The translations under genes and the position numbers were made by a program. From assembly GCF_003550065.1 (NCBI RefSeq), contig NZ_QXDC01000003.1:682001-746000 (forward strand): a DNA stretch of 64,000 nucleotides. The letters are read 5' to 3'. Shown in pieces: positions 1-7,831 of the stretch (position 1 is the stretch's first letter; every line of letters begins with the position of its first letter). The notes beneath the pieces were generated by a model. The model was not told where the DNA came from and searched no databases. It saw only the letters and a list, made by a program, of their open reading frames with translations. The stretch comes from Hephaestia caeni. GTDB lineage: Bacteria; Pseudomonadota; Alphaproteobacteria; Sphingomonadales; Sphingomonadaceae.

Positions 1-987
1 GCAGGAGACTATGCCATCGCCGATCCGGCGAGCATGAAGCCGATCGTCGGCCGCGTCGTCGAGCGTGGTCTGTCGGACGAGGCGAACGATCGCCATTATC
101 TGATCGTAGATGGCACCGATGGGCGCAGCCACTATGTCGATATCGGCCGGGGTGATGCGACGGCCTACATCCCCGAAGGCGCGGTGGTGCGGATCGCGCC
201 CAAGCCGGTCGAGGCCCGCGCCGTCGATCGCACCGTGGCCGAGATCGCCGCCGCCCATGACGGGCGCTATTCGATCGATATTCATTTGCGTCACGATTCC
301 ACCGCGCGCGAATCTTTTGCCGAAACCCATGTGCGTCGGCTTGAGGCGATACGCCGGGTGATGACCAAGGGCGGTAGCATAATCGAGCGCGAGGCGGACG
401 GAACATGGCTCATCGCCCCCGATCATGTCGATGTCGCCGCCGCCTATGAAGCACAACGCGCCAAAGCCGCGCCGGTCATCGTGGATACGCTCTCTACGCT
501 TCCCTTGGACCGACAAACCGGGGTGGATGGCGCGACCTGGCTAGACCGGGAATTGATTGCGGCCGATCCCGAGCCGTTGCGCGATGCCGGGTTCGGCCGG
601 GAAACCCGCGCAGCGCTCGTCCAGCGGCGGCAATGGCTGATCGCCGAAGGGCTGGCACAAGAAGAACAGGGCCGCATCATCTATCGCGAAAACCTGCTGG
701 CCATGCTGCGACGGCGCGAATTGAACCGGGTCGCGGGCCAGCTCTCCGACGAACTGGGTATCGTCTATGCCGAAGCCAAACCCGGCGAGCGGATCGATGG
801 CATCTATCGCCGTCCGGTGGAACTGGCGTCAGGCCGTTATGCGCTGATCGAAAAGAGCCGCGAATTTACCCTGGTGCCGTGGCGCCCGGTGCTCGATCGC
901 CATCTGGAGAAGCAGGTGTCCGGCATCATGCGCGGCGACACGATCAACTGGACGATCGGTCGTCAGCGCGGCCCGTCGATTTCGTGA
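1..987 (+). CDS. rlxS: Relaxase / mobilization nuclease, C-terminal part (DUF3363), 5' end outside window
   Basis: The reading frame is open from the first base, so this is the last 328 residues of a larger protein; the ATG at 34 is internal. The segment resembles the DUF3363 region found C-terminal to a VirD2-like nicking domain in ICE relaxases. The end, with a VRGD-like MRGDTINW block followed by GRQRGPSIS, is typical of that family. The missing N-terminus should carry the catalytic Tyr and His residues that nick oriT and pilot the strand to the TraG coupling protein encoded downstream. The symbol is assigned by family and context only. Confidence is good for the family; activity cannot be judged from the fragment. 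Confidence 0.85.
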   Translation, partial: AGDYAIADPASMKPIVGRVVERGLSDEANDRHYLIVDGTDGRSHYVDIGRGDATAYIPEGAVVRIAPKPVEARAVDRTVAEIAAAHDGRYSIDIHLRHDSTARESFAETHVRRLEAIRRVMTKGGSIIEREADGTWLIAPDHVDVAAAYEAQRAKAAPVIVDTLSTLPLDRQTGVDGATWLDRELIAADPEPLRDAGFGRETRAALVQRRQWLIAEGLAQEEQGRIIYRENLLAMLRRRELNRVAGQLSDELGIVYAEAKPGERIDGIYRRPVELASGRYALIEKSREFTLVPWRPVLDRHLEKQVSGIMRGDTINWTIGRQRGPSIS

Positions 988-1007
988 AGGCGCGCAATGC
1001 TCAGAAA

Positions 1008-2294
1008 TTACTCGGAGGTCGGATTTGCCCAATCCGGCAGTGCATCCAGATAGGCAAGCTCCTCCCGCAACACCGGGTCGAGGGCTTCCGGCAACAGCTT
1101 TCGTAACAGAATCCATTCAGGGGATTCGTTCGTGGCCTGTATCGCGTCTCGATAGCGGCGGAGGTGATCGTGAACGGATGCCTTGATTATGCTGCTGCTT
1201 CGCGTGTTCTCGATAATCTGCTTCAGTAGGTCCGAGTAGGGCGAAAGAACTTTGGTGCTCAGATAGGTATTGAGCATCGCAGAAATGTTTGAATGTTCAC
1301 TCGCATAATTTCGCCCCTTCCCGTTCGTGGCGGCAACGATCGAGAAGGCAGCCGCGAGAAGCAGACTTTGCGGACGCGCCAGATCGCGAAGGGGTTTGTA
1401 GCGATCCTCCCATTGAGCAAGCGCGTTGAACCAAGGCCGACGCACTTTTTCGATCTCTGCTAGTCGCGAGCCAACGATTCTGTCTTCGTGATAGGGAATC
1501 TTTGAGCGCGGAACCGTAAGCGCGTCGAACCGAACCAGCTTGGGCGCGTCCAGTCGTCCATCGGGCTTGCGAAGGTAACAGGACAGCACAAGGGTTTTCT
1601 GCTCCCGCGATGCGGCTACCGCTGCTTGATCGAGAACGAAGGCGTTGCCGCGGTGACGGCGGATAACATCGATGAAGCTCTGCGGAAGCGCGGTGGCGGT
1701 ATCAAGCCCGAACAGAATCCATAGCAGAGGTATGCCTTCACGTTCGTAGTGCTTGCAGCGCGCCGAGATTTCCGTCTGGAACGTGCCGGACATCTGGAAC
1801 TCAACGACGAACGGGCCGAAGTCGTCCCACTCGACATAGGTATCGGGATAGCGACCATGCTCATTCTCAGTTGGGGAACGATACTGGCCGACGGTATGCT
1901 TGATGTAACGAGAATCGAGTGCGGCAAGCTCTCCCACCAACTCGCACATCAGACGATGAAAGTTTGATTCCTGCTTCCCCTGATATTGTGCGGCCCGAGC
2001 GGCATCGGGTTTGATATTCCGTCCCTGAAACCAGGGGCAGTCCGGATCGCTCCCGTTATAATGCTGAAACAGAGGGCGAGCGATGCCGCGCGTCTTGGAC
2101 GTGCGGATATACACTTCGCATTCACACGCTAGGCATCGGGCGACGAGACCGTCTTTTCCGTTGCGACGATCCGTAATCTGATCGCGGATCAAGCCCCAGC
2201 TATCGTCCGACATCGCCATCAGATCTTGCGCCGTCACCGGACCGATCCGTTCGATGATAGCTGCTTCGACAATCCGTTGTAGTTTCCGCCCCAT
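1008..2294 (-). CDS. CoiA/DUF6035-like putative nuclease (ICE cargo)
   Basis: This is a 428-residue protein on the strand opposite the relaxase and convergent with it. Residues 54-86 contain Cys54, Cys57, Cys59, His78 and Cys86, which look like a small zinc-binding site. They are followed by a possible PD-(D/E)xK core with Pro150-Asp151 and Glu165-Phe-Gln167. CoiA-like and DUF6035 proteins have this plan of an N-terminal zinc site followed by a nuclease-like fold. The C-terminal half is helical and shows no motif I recognise. Its position between relaxase and coupling-protein genes, next to toxin-antitoxin genes, suggests cargo such as defence or DNA processing. The nuclease role is inferred from motifs only. 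Confidence 0.55.
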   Translation of the reverse strand: MGRKLQRIVEAAIIERIGPVTAQDLMAMSDDSWGLIRDQITDRRNGKDGLVARCLACECEVYIRTSKTRGIARPLFQHYNGSDPDCPWFQGRNIKPDAARAAQYQGKQESNFHRLMCELVGELAALDSRYIKHTVGQYRSPTENEHGRYPDTYVEWDDFGPFVVEFQMSGTFQTEISARCKHYEREGIPLLWILFGLDTATALPQSFIDVIRRHRGNAFVLDQAAVAASREQKTLVLSCYLRKPDGRLDAPKLVRFDALTVPRSKIPYHEDRIVGSRLAEIEKVRRPWFNALAQWEDRYKPLRDLARPQSLLLAAAFSIVAATNGKGRNYASEHSNISAMLNTYLSTKVLSPYSDLLKQIIENTRSSSIIKASVHDHLRRYRDAIQATNESPEWILLRKLLPEALDPVLREELAYLDALPDWANPTSE

Positions 2295-2418
2295 GAGCCG
2301 ACTGTATCCTCGATTGGGAACGGATCAAGAACCTTGCTCCCCGAGGCACGCTGGCCAGGCATTGCCAGGTAATGAGAGTGTATATATCTTGTCAGTATGA
2401 ACTTGAATGGAGTCGTCC

Positions 2419-2712
2419 ATGTCCAAGGATGCCGTTTTCACGATGAAACTGGAACCCGATTTGCGGGATGCGTTCATGGCCGAAGCCGAGGCTACCCATC
2501 GCCCGGCCTCCCAGATCGTGCGGGATTTCATGCGCGAATATGTCCAGCGACAGCGCGAAGCGCGGGATTATGACGAGTTCCTGCGCCGAAAGGTCGAAGC
2601 TGCCCGTGTGTCGGTTCGTGCTGGTCGTGGCCGCCCAAACGAGGACGTCGAAGCCGACTTTGCGGCCCGTCGGGCAGAATTGCGCCGCAGGGCCGATGAG
2701 GCAGAGGCGTGA
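2419..2712 (+). CDS. ParD/RHH-type antitoxin
   Basis: This small protein of about 97 residues has a ribbon-helix-helix N-terminus (VFTMKLEPDLRDAF, then ASQIVRDFMREY) and a charged, Arg/Glu-rich C-terminal tail, as in antitoxins that bind a RelE/ParE toxin and repress their own promoter. The ATG at 2419 is preferred over the in-frame ATG at 2407 because a GGAG lies just before it. It overlaps the toxin gene by 4 bases (GTGA), so the two are translationally coupled. A possible promoter lies upstream, with TTGCCA at 2362 and an AT-rich TATATAT at 2381. It probably stabilises the element. Confidence 0.8.
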   Translation: MSKDAVFTMKLEPDLRDAFMAEAEATHRPASQIVRDFMREYVQRQREARDYDEFLRRKVEAARVSVRAGRGRPNEDVEADFAARRAELRRRADEAEA

Positions 2713-3002
2713 GCGTCAAGTGGACGCCGGAAGCTGAACAGGACCGTATCGAGATCATCGCATACATCGCTGGCGATAATCCGCGTGCTGCGTTGCGGAT
2801 GGATGAACTTTTCGGAGATGCGGCGGCGCGTCTGGCCGATTTTCCACACATGGGCCGGACAGGCAAGATCGCGGGAACGCGCGAGTTGATTCCCCATGAG
2901 AATTATCGGCTGGTGTATCAGATCGAAGATGGGACGGTCTGGATTCTCACGCTGGTCCACACGTCGAGGCAATGGCCGCCATTGGTTTCGGAGGAAGGAT
3001 GA
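2709..3002 (+). CDS. RelE/ParE family toxin
   Basis: This 97-residue protein starts with GTG at 2709, inside the antitoxin stop. It has the ParE pattern: WTPEAEQDRIEIIAYIA at the N-terminus, a DFPHMGR segment, ELIPHENYRLVYQI, and a terminal strand ending LVHTSRQWPP. Members of the family inhibit gyrase (ParE) or cleave mRNA (RelE); sequence alone does not decide which. It is the partner of the preceding ribbon-helix-helix antitoxin. The next gene starts inside its stop region, so all three may be co-transcribed. Confidence 0.85.
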   Translation: MSVKWTPEAEQDRIEIIAYIAGDNPRAALRMDELFGDAAARLADFPHMGRTGKIAGTRELIPHENYRLVYQIEDGTVWILTLVHTSRQWPPLVSEEG

Positions 3003-3688
3003 ACGACAGGACAGACATGGTCGAGCGGGAGCATTGCAACAAATGCTTGCAATGGAACAACCATGCGATCGTTCATACGGAAAAGACTTCGTGGCAGGAA
3101 GAGTTGGACGATCAGCGGGGTATCTATATCGAGGGTGGAGACAGTTGGGCGCTGATGCGCTGTCTCGGTTGCGATTCCGTCAGGCTACGCCATAGGCACT
3201 GGTTCTCCGAAGACTCGGACGAACACGGGCAGCCGGCGATTTACACCGAGTTCTTTCCGCCGTCGATCACGCGCCAGAAACCGCAATGGCGCCGCCAAGC
3301 CTTCCCGTTCAATGCCTATCTTCAATCCTATAACGGCCTTTGCGACGAGATATATGGGGCCATGGCGATAGGGGCGCACCGGCTCGCCACGATGGGAATC
3401 AGGGCGCTGGTGGAGCGCTTGATGATCGACCAAGTGGGAGATCAGGGAAGGTTCGAGAAGAACATCGAAAAGTTCTTCGACGCAGGACACGTCGCCCCCA
3501 ACCAGCAGGCCATGTTCAAGGATACGCTGATCGAAGCTGGCCATGCCGCCATGCACCGGGATTTCGAACCTAGCGCTGATACGGTGAACACTCTGCTCGA
3601 TACAGTCGAGGGTATCCTTCACGCTATTTACTACGCGCCGATGTTGGCGGACAAAGTGCGAAAAACTATCCCGCCACGCGTTCGCTGA
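2999..3688 (+). CDS. DUF4145 domain protein
   Basis: The start is the ATG at 2999, which overlaps the toxin stop and follows a GAGGAAGG ribosome site; an upstream in-frame ATG at 2972 lacks this. The product has 229 residues. Its N-terminus holds two CxxC pairs (CNKC and CLGC), probably a zinc ribbon. The C-terminal half matches the DUF4145 pattern: helices around YNGLCDEIYGAMAIGAHRLATMGIRALVERLM and a late DAGHVAP and AAMHRDFEPS. DUF4145 proteins occur in defence islands and beside restriction genes, but their activity is not established. Translational overlap with the ParDE pair suggests a three-gene unit. Confidence 0.7.
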   Translation: MNDRTDMVEREHCNKCLQWNNHAIVHTEKTSWQEELDDQRGIYIEGGDSWALMRCLGCDSVRLRHRHWFSEDSDEHGQPAIYTEFFPPSITRQKPQWRRQAFPFNAYLQSYNGLCDEIYGAMAIGAHRLATMGIRALVERLMIDQVGDQGRFEKNIEKFFDAGHVAPNQQAMFKDTLIEAGHAAMHRDFEPSADTVNTLLDTVEGILHAIYYAPMLADKVRKTIPPRVR

Positions 3689-3712
3689 CTGTGAGCATAT
3701 GATGTTGCCTCT

Positions 3713-4324
3713 CTACGACAGGCTTTCCAAATAAGGCCGCATGACATTGTGCATCCGGCAGATGGCGCCATAGCGCCGAAGGTCGGCACGGGTTACCTTC
3801 CGCTGGCGCAGCCCGTCGCGCAGGGCTTCAATCGCTACATCGAGGCCGACCCGGCTGCGATATTTGAAACAATCGACAATGGTTTTGGCGGGGTCGTAGA
3901 TCGATACAGCAACCCCTTCGATTTCAACCGTCATGCGCCCGGCCGTGAAGGCGTCGCCTGATGCACGCACCGCCTCGACACGGAAAGGCAGCGTGCGCGG
4001 AATCCGCGCCTTGTGGTGGAAGCAAATCCATACCGCATGGGGAAGCTGCGAGGTCAGCCCATGATATTGCAGGGCGGACAGGAGCACGATGACACCATGC
4101 GGTGCGAGCCGTGCGGCTTCGGCGAGGCTATGGGCTGCGTCGATGTCATCAGCATCGGCGAGTTGATACAGTCCTCGCGCAAGCCGCACGAGTTGTCCCT
4201 GCTCGCAAAGCCGCGCGATGATTGCCGGGGGTATGCCTGCCTCGCGAAAGTCCCGCGCGCGCGCGATCCCACGCCAACGCGCAAAGGCAATGGCCTGATC
4301 CGATAGGGTTCCAGCGAGTTCCAT
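3713..4324 (-). CDS. AbiEi-type antitoxin / transcriptional regulator, apparently orphan
   Basis: The protein resembles COG5340, the predicted regulator related to the AbiEi antitoxin of type IV AbiE systems. It has an N-terminal winged helix (RARDFREAGIPPAIIARLCEQGQL, then LARGLYQLAD), a central VLLSALQYHGLTSQLP block and the typical YDPAKTIVDCFKYR segment near the C-terminus. The ATG at 4324 (203 residues) is preferred over one at 4372, because the upstream one lies inside a near-palindromic operator. The AbiEii nucleotidyltransferase toxin normally follows directly, but here the next gene downstream is a convergent DUF4145 gene. No partner is visible in the window. Confidence 0.75.
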   Translation of the reverse strand: MELAGTLSDQAIAFARWRGIARARDFREAGIPPAIIARLCEQGQLVRLARGLYQLADADDIDAAHSLAEAARLAPHGVIVLLSALQYHGLTSQLPHAVWICFHHKARIPRTLPFRVEAVRASGDAFTAGRMTVEIEGVAVSIYDPAKTIVDCFKYRSRVGLDVAIEALRDGLRQRKVTRADLRRYGAICRMHNVMRPYLESLS

Positions 4325-4341
4325 ATAGCTTGATGTTATCA

Positions 4342-4373
4342 AATGTCGGTATTTGTCAATAAGTGCCGACATT
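4342..4373. promoter_or_regulatory. Near-palindromic operator upstream of the AbiEi-type gene
   Basis: The two arms AATGTCGG and CCGACATT begin and end this 32-bp near-palindrome, with further partial symmetry inside. On the minus strand it contains TTGACA (4359 to 4354), a good -35 element. A weak -10 (TAACAT, 4338 to 4333) follows after 15 bp. AbiEi proteins are known to bind inverted repeats and repress their own promoter, so this is probably the autoregulatory site. Confidence 0.6.
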
Positions 4374-4513
4374 TTGAATGGATCATGCAGAGCGATGGAG
4401 CCTGTCCGGTAGCAACGCGCCTTCCCCAGCAGTCCAAGCGCTTTGCCGCTCTTGTTACCTTGGCGGCATCCGGCCCGCCTGCTAAGCAGTCAACCGCGCT
4501 GCGAAGTGGCAGC

Positions 4514-4644
4514 GCCGGGCTTCACAACCCGACGAAACGAAAACGTCTCGGAAACTTCGGTTTCCGGGGTGCCGTCGTATATGTCCAAGTCCTCGGACTA
4601 AAAACGGCGGCGCATGTCGTTTCGTCATGTTGTGAAGCCCCGGC
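4514..4644. ncRNA. Candidate structured RNA or DNA element in the ICE cargo region
   Basis: Two arms of about 27 nt (4514-4540 and 4617-4644) are complementary apart from two mismatches and one bulge. The enclosed 76 nt form two further hairpins. The first is CGGAAAC-TTCG-GTTTCCG at 4549-4566, a classic UUCG tetraloop. The second has the stem GCCGTCGT/ACGGCGGC at 4571-4578 and 4604-4611, with an inner GTCC/GGAC pairing. Together they make a three-way junction. No coding frame here looks real. It could be a small RNA, a mobile palindromic repeat or an oriT-like element; I do not recognise a known family. Confidence 0.5.
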
Positions 4645-4646
4645 GG

Positions 4647-4669
4647 CTCCCGCGTCCAGTGCGCGGGAG
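4647..4669. terminator. Strong 8-bp hairpin, possible terminator or end of the structured element
   Basis: CTCCCGCG at 4647-4654 and CGCGGGAG at 4662-4669 pair perfectly around a 7-nt loop. No U-run follows on either strand, so a rho-independent terminator is not certain. It directly follows the larger structured element and may be part of it. Confidence 0.35.
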
Positions 4670-4693
4670 TTCGGTGCTGATGACAGTATAGAT

Positions 4694-4736
4694 CGTCCCG
4701 ACTGAACCTATCGACTGCAACTATTCGATCGGGACG
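4694..4736 (+). promoter_or_regulatory. Inverted repeat overlapping the ribosome-binding region of the next gene
   Basis: CGTCCCGA (4694-4701) and TCGGGACG (4729-4736) form an 8-bp stem with a 27-nt loop. The 3' arm contains the only Shine-Dalgarno-like GGGA before the GTG start at 4741, so folding would hide the ribosome site. It could equally be a protein-binding operator. Confidence 0.4.
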
Positions 4737-4740
4737 CGCT

Positions 4741-5172
4741 GTGAACGAGCAATCGGATTTTTCGAACGATATTTACGACCCTATCGCCATGATGGCGCGT
4801 GTCGGGCATCTTCCGGTTCAGGCGCAGCAGGAAATTGAGCAAATCAGCCGGATTGTCCGCGCCGCTTTTGGCTATGGAGAGGGCGGAATGCCCGAACAAG
4901 GCCGGATCGTCCTTATCGCATTGACCAACCCGTATGCCATCTGCCCATCCAGCGGTGACATCGCAGGCTATGATTTTCATATTACGGTCAACCTGTCGGA
5001 ATGTGTTGATGACGCGCATTGGTGCCTCGTGCGCCGATTGATTGCCGCCGAAATCCCGCATCGCACGGTCACGCTGACCGTGACCGTAGAGGACTGCCCG
5101 TCCGGTATCGTCCTCTATGATGCGGAGGCAGATTTGCCGCTTAACATGCGGGAGCTGTCTGTGCGACCTTAG
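4741..5172 (+). CDS. Hypothetical protein, 143 residues (ICE)
   Basis: The frame opens with GTG directly after the inverted repeat and lies on the same strand as traG, 143 bp downstream. The protein is soluble, with no signal peptide or membrane segment. An acidic N-terminus is followed by a helical part (ARVGHLPVQAQQEIEQISRIV), a central strand pattern (GRIVLIALTNPYAICPSSGD) and a C-terminal strand-rich part (RTVTLTVTVEDCPSGIVLYD). I do not recognise the family. Its position just before the transfer operon suggests an ICE accessory or regulatory role, but that is only contextual. Confidence 0.55.
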   Translation: MNEQSDFSNDIYDPIAMMARVGHLPVQAQQEIEQISRIVRAAFGYGEGGMPEQGRIVLIALTNPYAICPSSGDIAGYDFHITVNLSECVDDAHWCLVRRLIAAEIPHRTVTLTVTVEDCPSGIVLYDAEADLPLNMRELSVRP

Positions 5173-5315
5173 CCTTCACTTCCCTGCTCCCAAGACAGCG
5201 GGGACGCCCAAGGACATTCCGGGACCACTGGGGGTATCACGCTGCCTTCCTGACCTGACGCAGCTTGAGTTCCGTTCGCGCCGCACTCCGCGGCCGGCGA
5301 GTCGGAACCAGGAAC

Positions 5316-7421
5316 ATGACCCCCACAAAGCTGCTTCTCGGACAGATTTTCGTTGTCTTCGCTATCGTCATCCTCGGCCTTTGGGCAGCGACCCAATGGG
5401 CCGCATCAATGCTCGGCTATCAGGCGCAGCTTGGCGCGCCGTGGGCTACCCCGTTCGGCGTGCCGGTCTATCGGCCGTGGCAGCTTTTCGGCTGGTGGTA
5501 TCATTATGATGCCTATGCCCCGCAAGTCTTCGACAAGGCGGGGATGCTGGCGGGCGCGAGCGGATTCCTCGGCTGCGCTTCCGCCATTATCGGCTCGCTC
5601 TGGCGCGCCAGGCAGAACCGGAACGTCACCACCTATGGTTCCTCCCGCTGGGCGGAACGCGGCGAGATCGCGAAGGCCGGGCTGTTCGACAATGCCGGCG
5701 TGTTTCTTGGCCGCTATCGCGGTAATTATCTGCGCCATGACGGTCCCGAGCATGTCATGGCCTTCGCGCCGACCCGTTCGGGTAAGGGCGTCGGCCTCGT
5801 CGTGCCGTCGCTATTGTCCTGGACCGGCAGCGTGGTGGTCCATGACATCAAAGGGGAGAACTGGACCCTGACTGCCGGCTGGCGGTCGCGCTTTTCGCAT
5901 TGCCTGCTGTTCAACCCGACCGATCCCCGTTCGGCGCGTTACAATCCGCTGCTGGAGGTCCGCAAAGGGCCGGATGAGGTCCGCGACGTTCAGAACATCG
6001 CGGATATTCTTGTTGACCCCGAAGGCGCGCTGGAACGCCGCTCGCATTGGGAAAAGACTTCGCACTCGCTGCTAGTCGGCGCGATCCTGCACGTCCTCTA
6101 TGCGGAGGAAGAAAAGACCCTCGCGCGCGTCGCGACCTTCCTCTCCGATCCGCAGCGGTCGTTCGCCCACACGCTGCGGCGGATGATGGCGACCAACCAT
6201 CTCGGCACCAAGGAGCATCCGCAGGTCCACCCCGTCGTCGCATCGGCCGCGCGCGAGGTGTTGAACAAGAGCGAGAACGAACGCAGCGGCGTCTTGTCGA
6301 CCGCCATGTCGTTTCTTGGCCTCTATCGCGACCCGATTATCGCGCGGAACACGGCGGCGTGCGACTGGCGCATCGCCGATCTTGTCGACGCCAAATCGCC
6401 GGTGTCGCTCTATCTGGTCATTCCGCCCAGCGACATTTCCCGCACGAAACCGCTGGTTCGTCTGGTGCTGAACCAGATCGGCCGCCGGCTTACCGAACGG
6501 CTCGAAGGCGACCCCAAAAAGAGCCGCAAGCATCAACTGCTGATGATGCTGGACGAGTTTCCGGCGCTGGGACGGCTCGACTTCTTTGAGACCGCGCTCG
6601 CCTTCATGGCCGGCTACGGCATCCGCGCCTATCTGATCGCGCAATCCCTCAACCAGATCAGCAAAGCCTATGGCGAGAACAATGCCATATTGGACAATTG
6701 CCACGTCCGCATCGCGTTTTCGTCCAACGACGAGCGCACTGCCAAGCGGATCAGCGACGCGCTCGGCACCGCGACGGAATTGCGTGCCCAGCGCAACTAT
6801 GCCGGCCATCGCCTCGCGCCCTGGCTCAGCCATGTCATGGTGTCGCGGCAGGAGACCGCCCGTCCGCTGCTGACGCCCGGCGAGGTGATGCAGCTTCCGC
6901 CTGCCGACGAACTTGTGCTGGTATCCGGCCTGCCACCGATCCGGGCGAAGAAGCTTCGCTATTATCAGGACCGCAATTTCACATCGCGGGTGCTGCCGCC
7001 GCCCGATCTTGATGGCGGCGGCAGTGGGGGAGCCGGCAGCGGCGATGGGAATGATGGTGGGAATGGCGGCGTCGGCGGTGCGGCATATCACGACCGGCCC
7101 GCTCCGCGCCCCGATGACTGGGGTGGTGAGGTGCGCGGCCTCCATGACGGGTTGATCCCCGCCGCCGAGGACGAAGGCGCCGCGCTCGATGAAGATTCCG
7201 AAGGCGGCTTGCAGCAGCAGCGGCATCCCGGCCTCGAAGAACAGGCGGAGACGCCGTCCGAGCGCGAACCAGAGCTGACGCCGGGAGATGACGATGATGG
7301 CGATCCCGTCGCCGACCAACGCGCAATGACCGGCCTTGGCACTGTCGCTCGTGCCGTCGCCATCAATGAAGGGAAGTCGCGCGGCGACGATCTTCTCCCC
7401 GGCTTCGACGGGGACGAATGA
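5316..7421 (+). CDS. traG: Type IV coupling protein TraG/VirD4
   Basis: This 701-residue hexameric ATPase links the relaxosome to the mating channel at the inner membrane. Two N-terminal membrane segments (about residues 8-28 and 76-94) precede the NTPase domain, with Walker A APTRSGKGVG at 151-160 and Walker B LLMMLDEFP near 407. The ATG at 5316 follows an AGGA and starts the expected membrane segment; an earlier in-frame start at 5265 would add residues without similarity. The last 130 residues are unusual, a Gly-rich run followed by an acidic, disordered tail, possibly a substrate-recognition region. The stop overlaps the next gene by 4 bases. This is the first gene of the transfer operon. 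Confidence 0.95.
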   Translation: MTPTKLLLGQIFVVFAIVILGLWAATQWAASMLGYQAQLGAPWATPFGVPVYRPWQLFGWWYHYDAYAPQVFDKAGMLAGASGFLGCASAIIGSLWRARQNRNVTTYGSSRWAERGEIAKAGLFDNAGVFLGRYRGNYLRHDGPEHVMAFAPTRSGKGVGLVVPSLLSWTGSVVVHDIKGENWTLTAGWRSRFSHCLLFNPTDPRSARYNPLLEVRKGPDEVRDVQNIADILVDPEGALERRSHWEKTSHSLLVGAILHVLYAEEEKTLARVATFLSDPQRSFAHTLRRMMATNHLGTKEHPQVHPVVASAAREVLNKSENERSGVLSTAMSFLGLYRDPIIARNTAACDWRIADLVDAKSPVSLYLVIPPSDISRTKPLVRLVLNQIGRRLTERLEGDPKKSRKHQLLMMLDEFPALGRLDFFETALAFMAGYGIRAYLIAQSLNQISKAYGENNAILDNCHVRIAFSSNDERTAKRISDALGTATELRAQRNYAGHRLAPWLSHVMVSRQETARPLLTPGEVMQLPPADELVLVSGLPPIRAKKLRYYQDRNFTSRVLPPPDLDGGGSGGAGSGDGNDGGNGGVGGAAYHDRPAPRPDDWGGEVRGLHDGLIPAAEDEGAALDEDSEGGLQQQRHPGLEEQAETPSEREPELTPGDDDDGDPVADQRAMTGLGTVARAVAINEGKSRGDDLLPGFDGDE

Positions 7422-7831
7422 TGCGGAACCGAGACAAGGTGCGTTATCAGCTTTTCCTCGAACCGCGCCTCGCGGAGCGGCTGGAGGAGATCGCCGCCAA
7501 GCCCGGCGTGGCGCGCTCCGACATATTGGTGGCTGCTCTCGATGCCTGGCTGACCCGGCAAGGCAGTCACGAACTGGACGATCGCTTTGGCGGCCGGCTC
7601 GACCGGATGAGCCTTCAGATCGGCCGCGTCGGGCGTGACGTTCAGGTGCTTCTGGAAAGCCTCTCGCTTTTCATCCACCAGCAATATTGCCTCAATGCCC
7701 AGCTTCCCGAACCCGATGCCGCTGCCCGCGCCATCGGCCGGGACCGCTTCGACCGCTTCATCGCGCAAGTCGGCCGCCAGATGGCGACCGGTGCGAAACC
7801 ACTCGCACCTGCAAGCGAGGCGGCACGGTGA
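7418..7831 (+). CDS. CopG/RHH-type regulator between traG and trbB
   Basis: The 137-residue protein starts at the ATG that overlaps the traG stop. Its N-terminus is a ribbon-helix-helix: VRYQLFLEPRLAERLEEIA, then ARSDILVAALDAWL. A helical region of about 80 residues follows. A CopG-like gene at this position is characteristic of Tn4371-like transfer operons. It probably represses or tunes the operon, or helps the relaxosome, but its target is not shown by the sequence. It overlaps trbB by 4 bases. Confidence 0.8.
   Translation: MMRNRDKVRYQLFLEPRLAERLEEIAAKPGVARSDILVAALDAWLTRQGSHELDDRFGGRLDRMSLQIGRVGRDVQVLLESLSLFIHQQYCLNAQLPEPDAAARAIGRDRFDRFIAQVGRQMATGAKPLAPASEAAR

Noticed and set aside
4343-4705. 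120-codon plus-strand frame over the structured element
   Set aside because: It starts inside the operator and runs through the hairpins. No ribosome site and no protein-like pattern.
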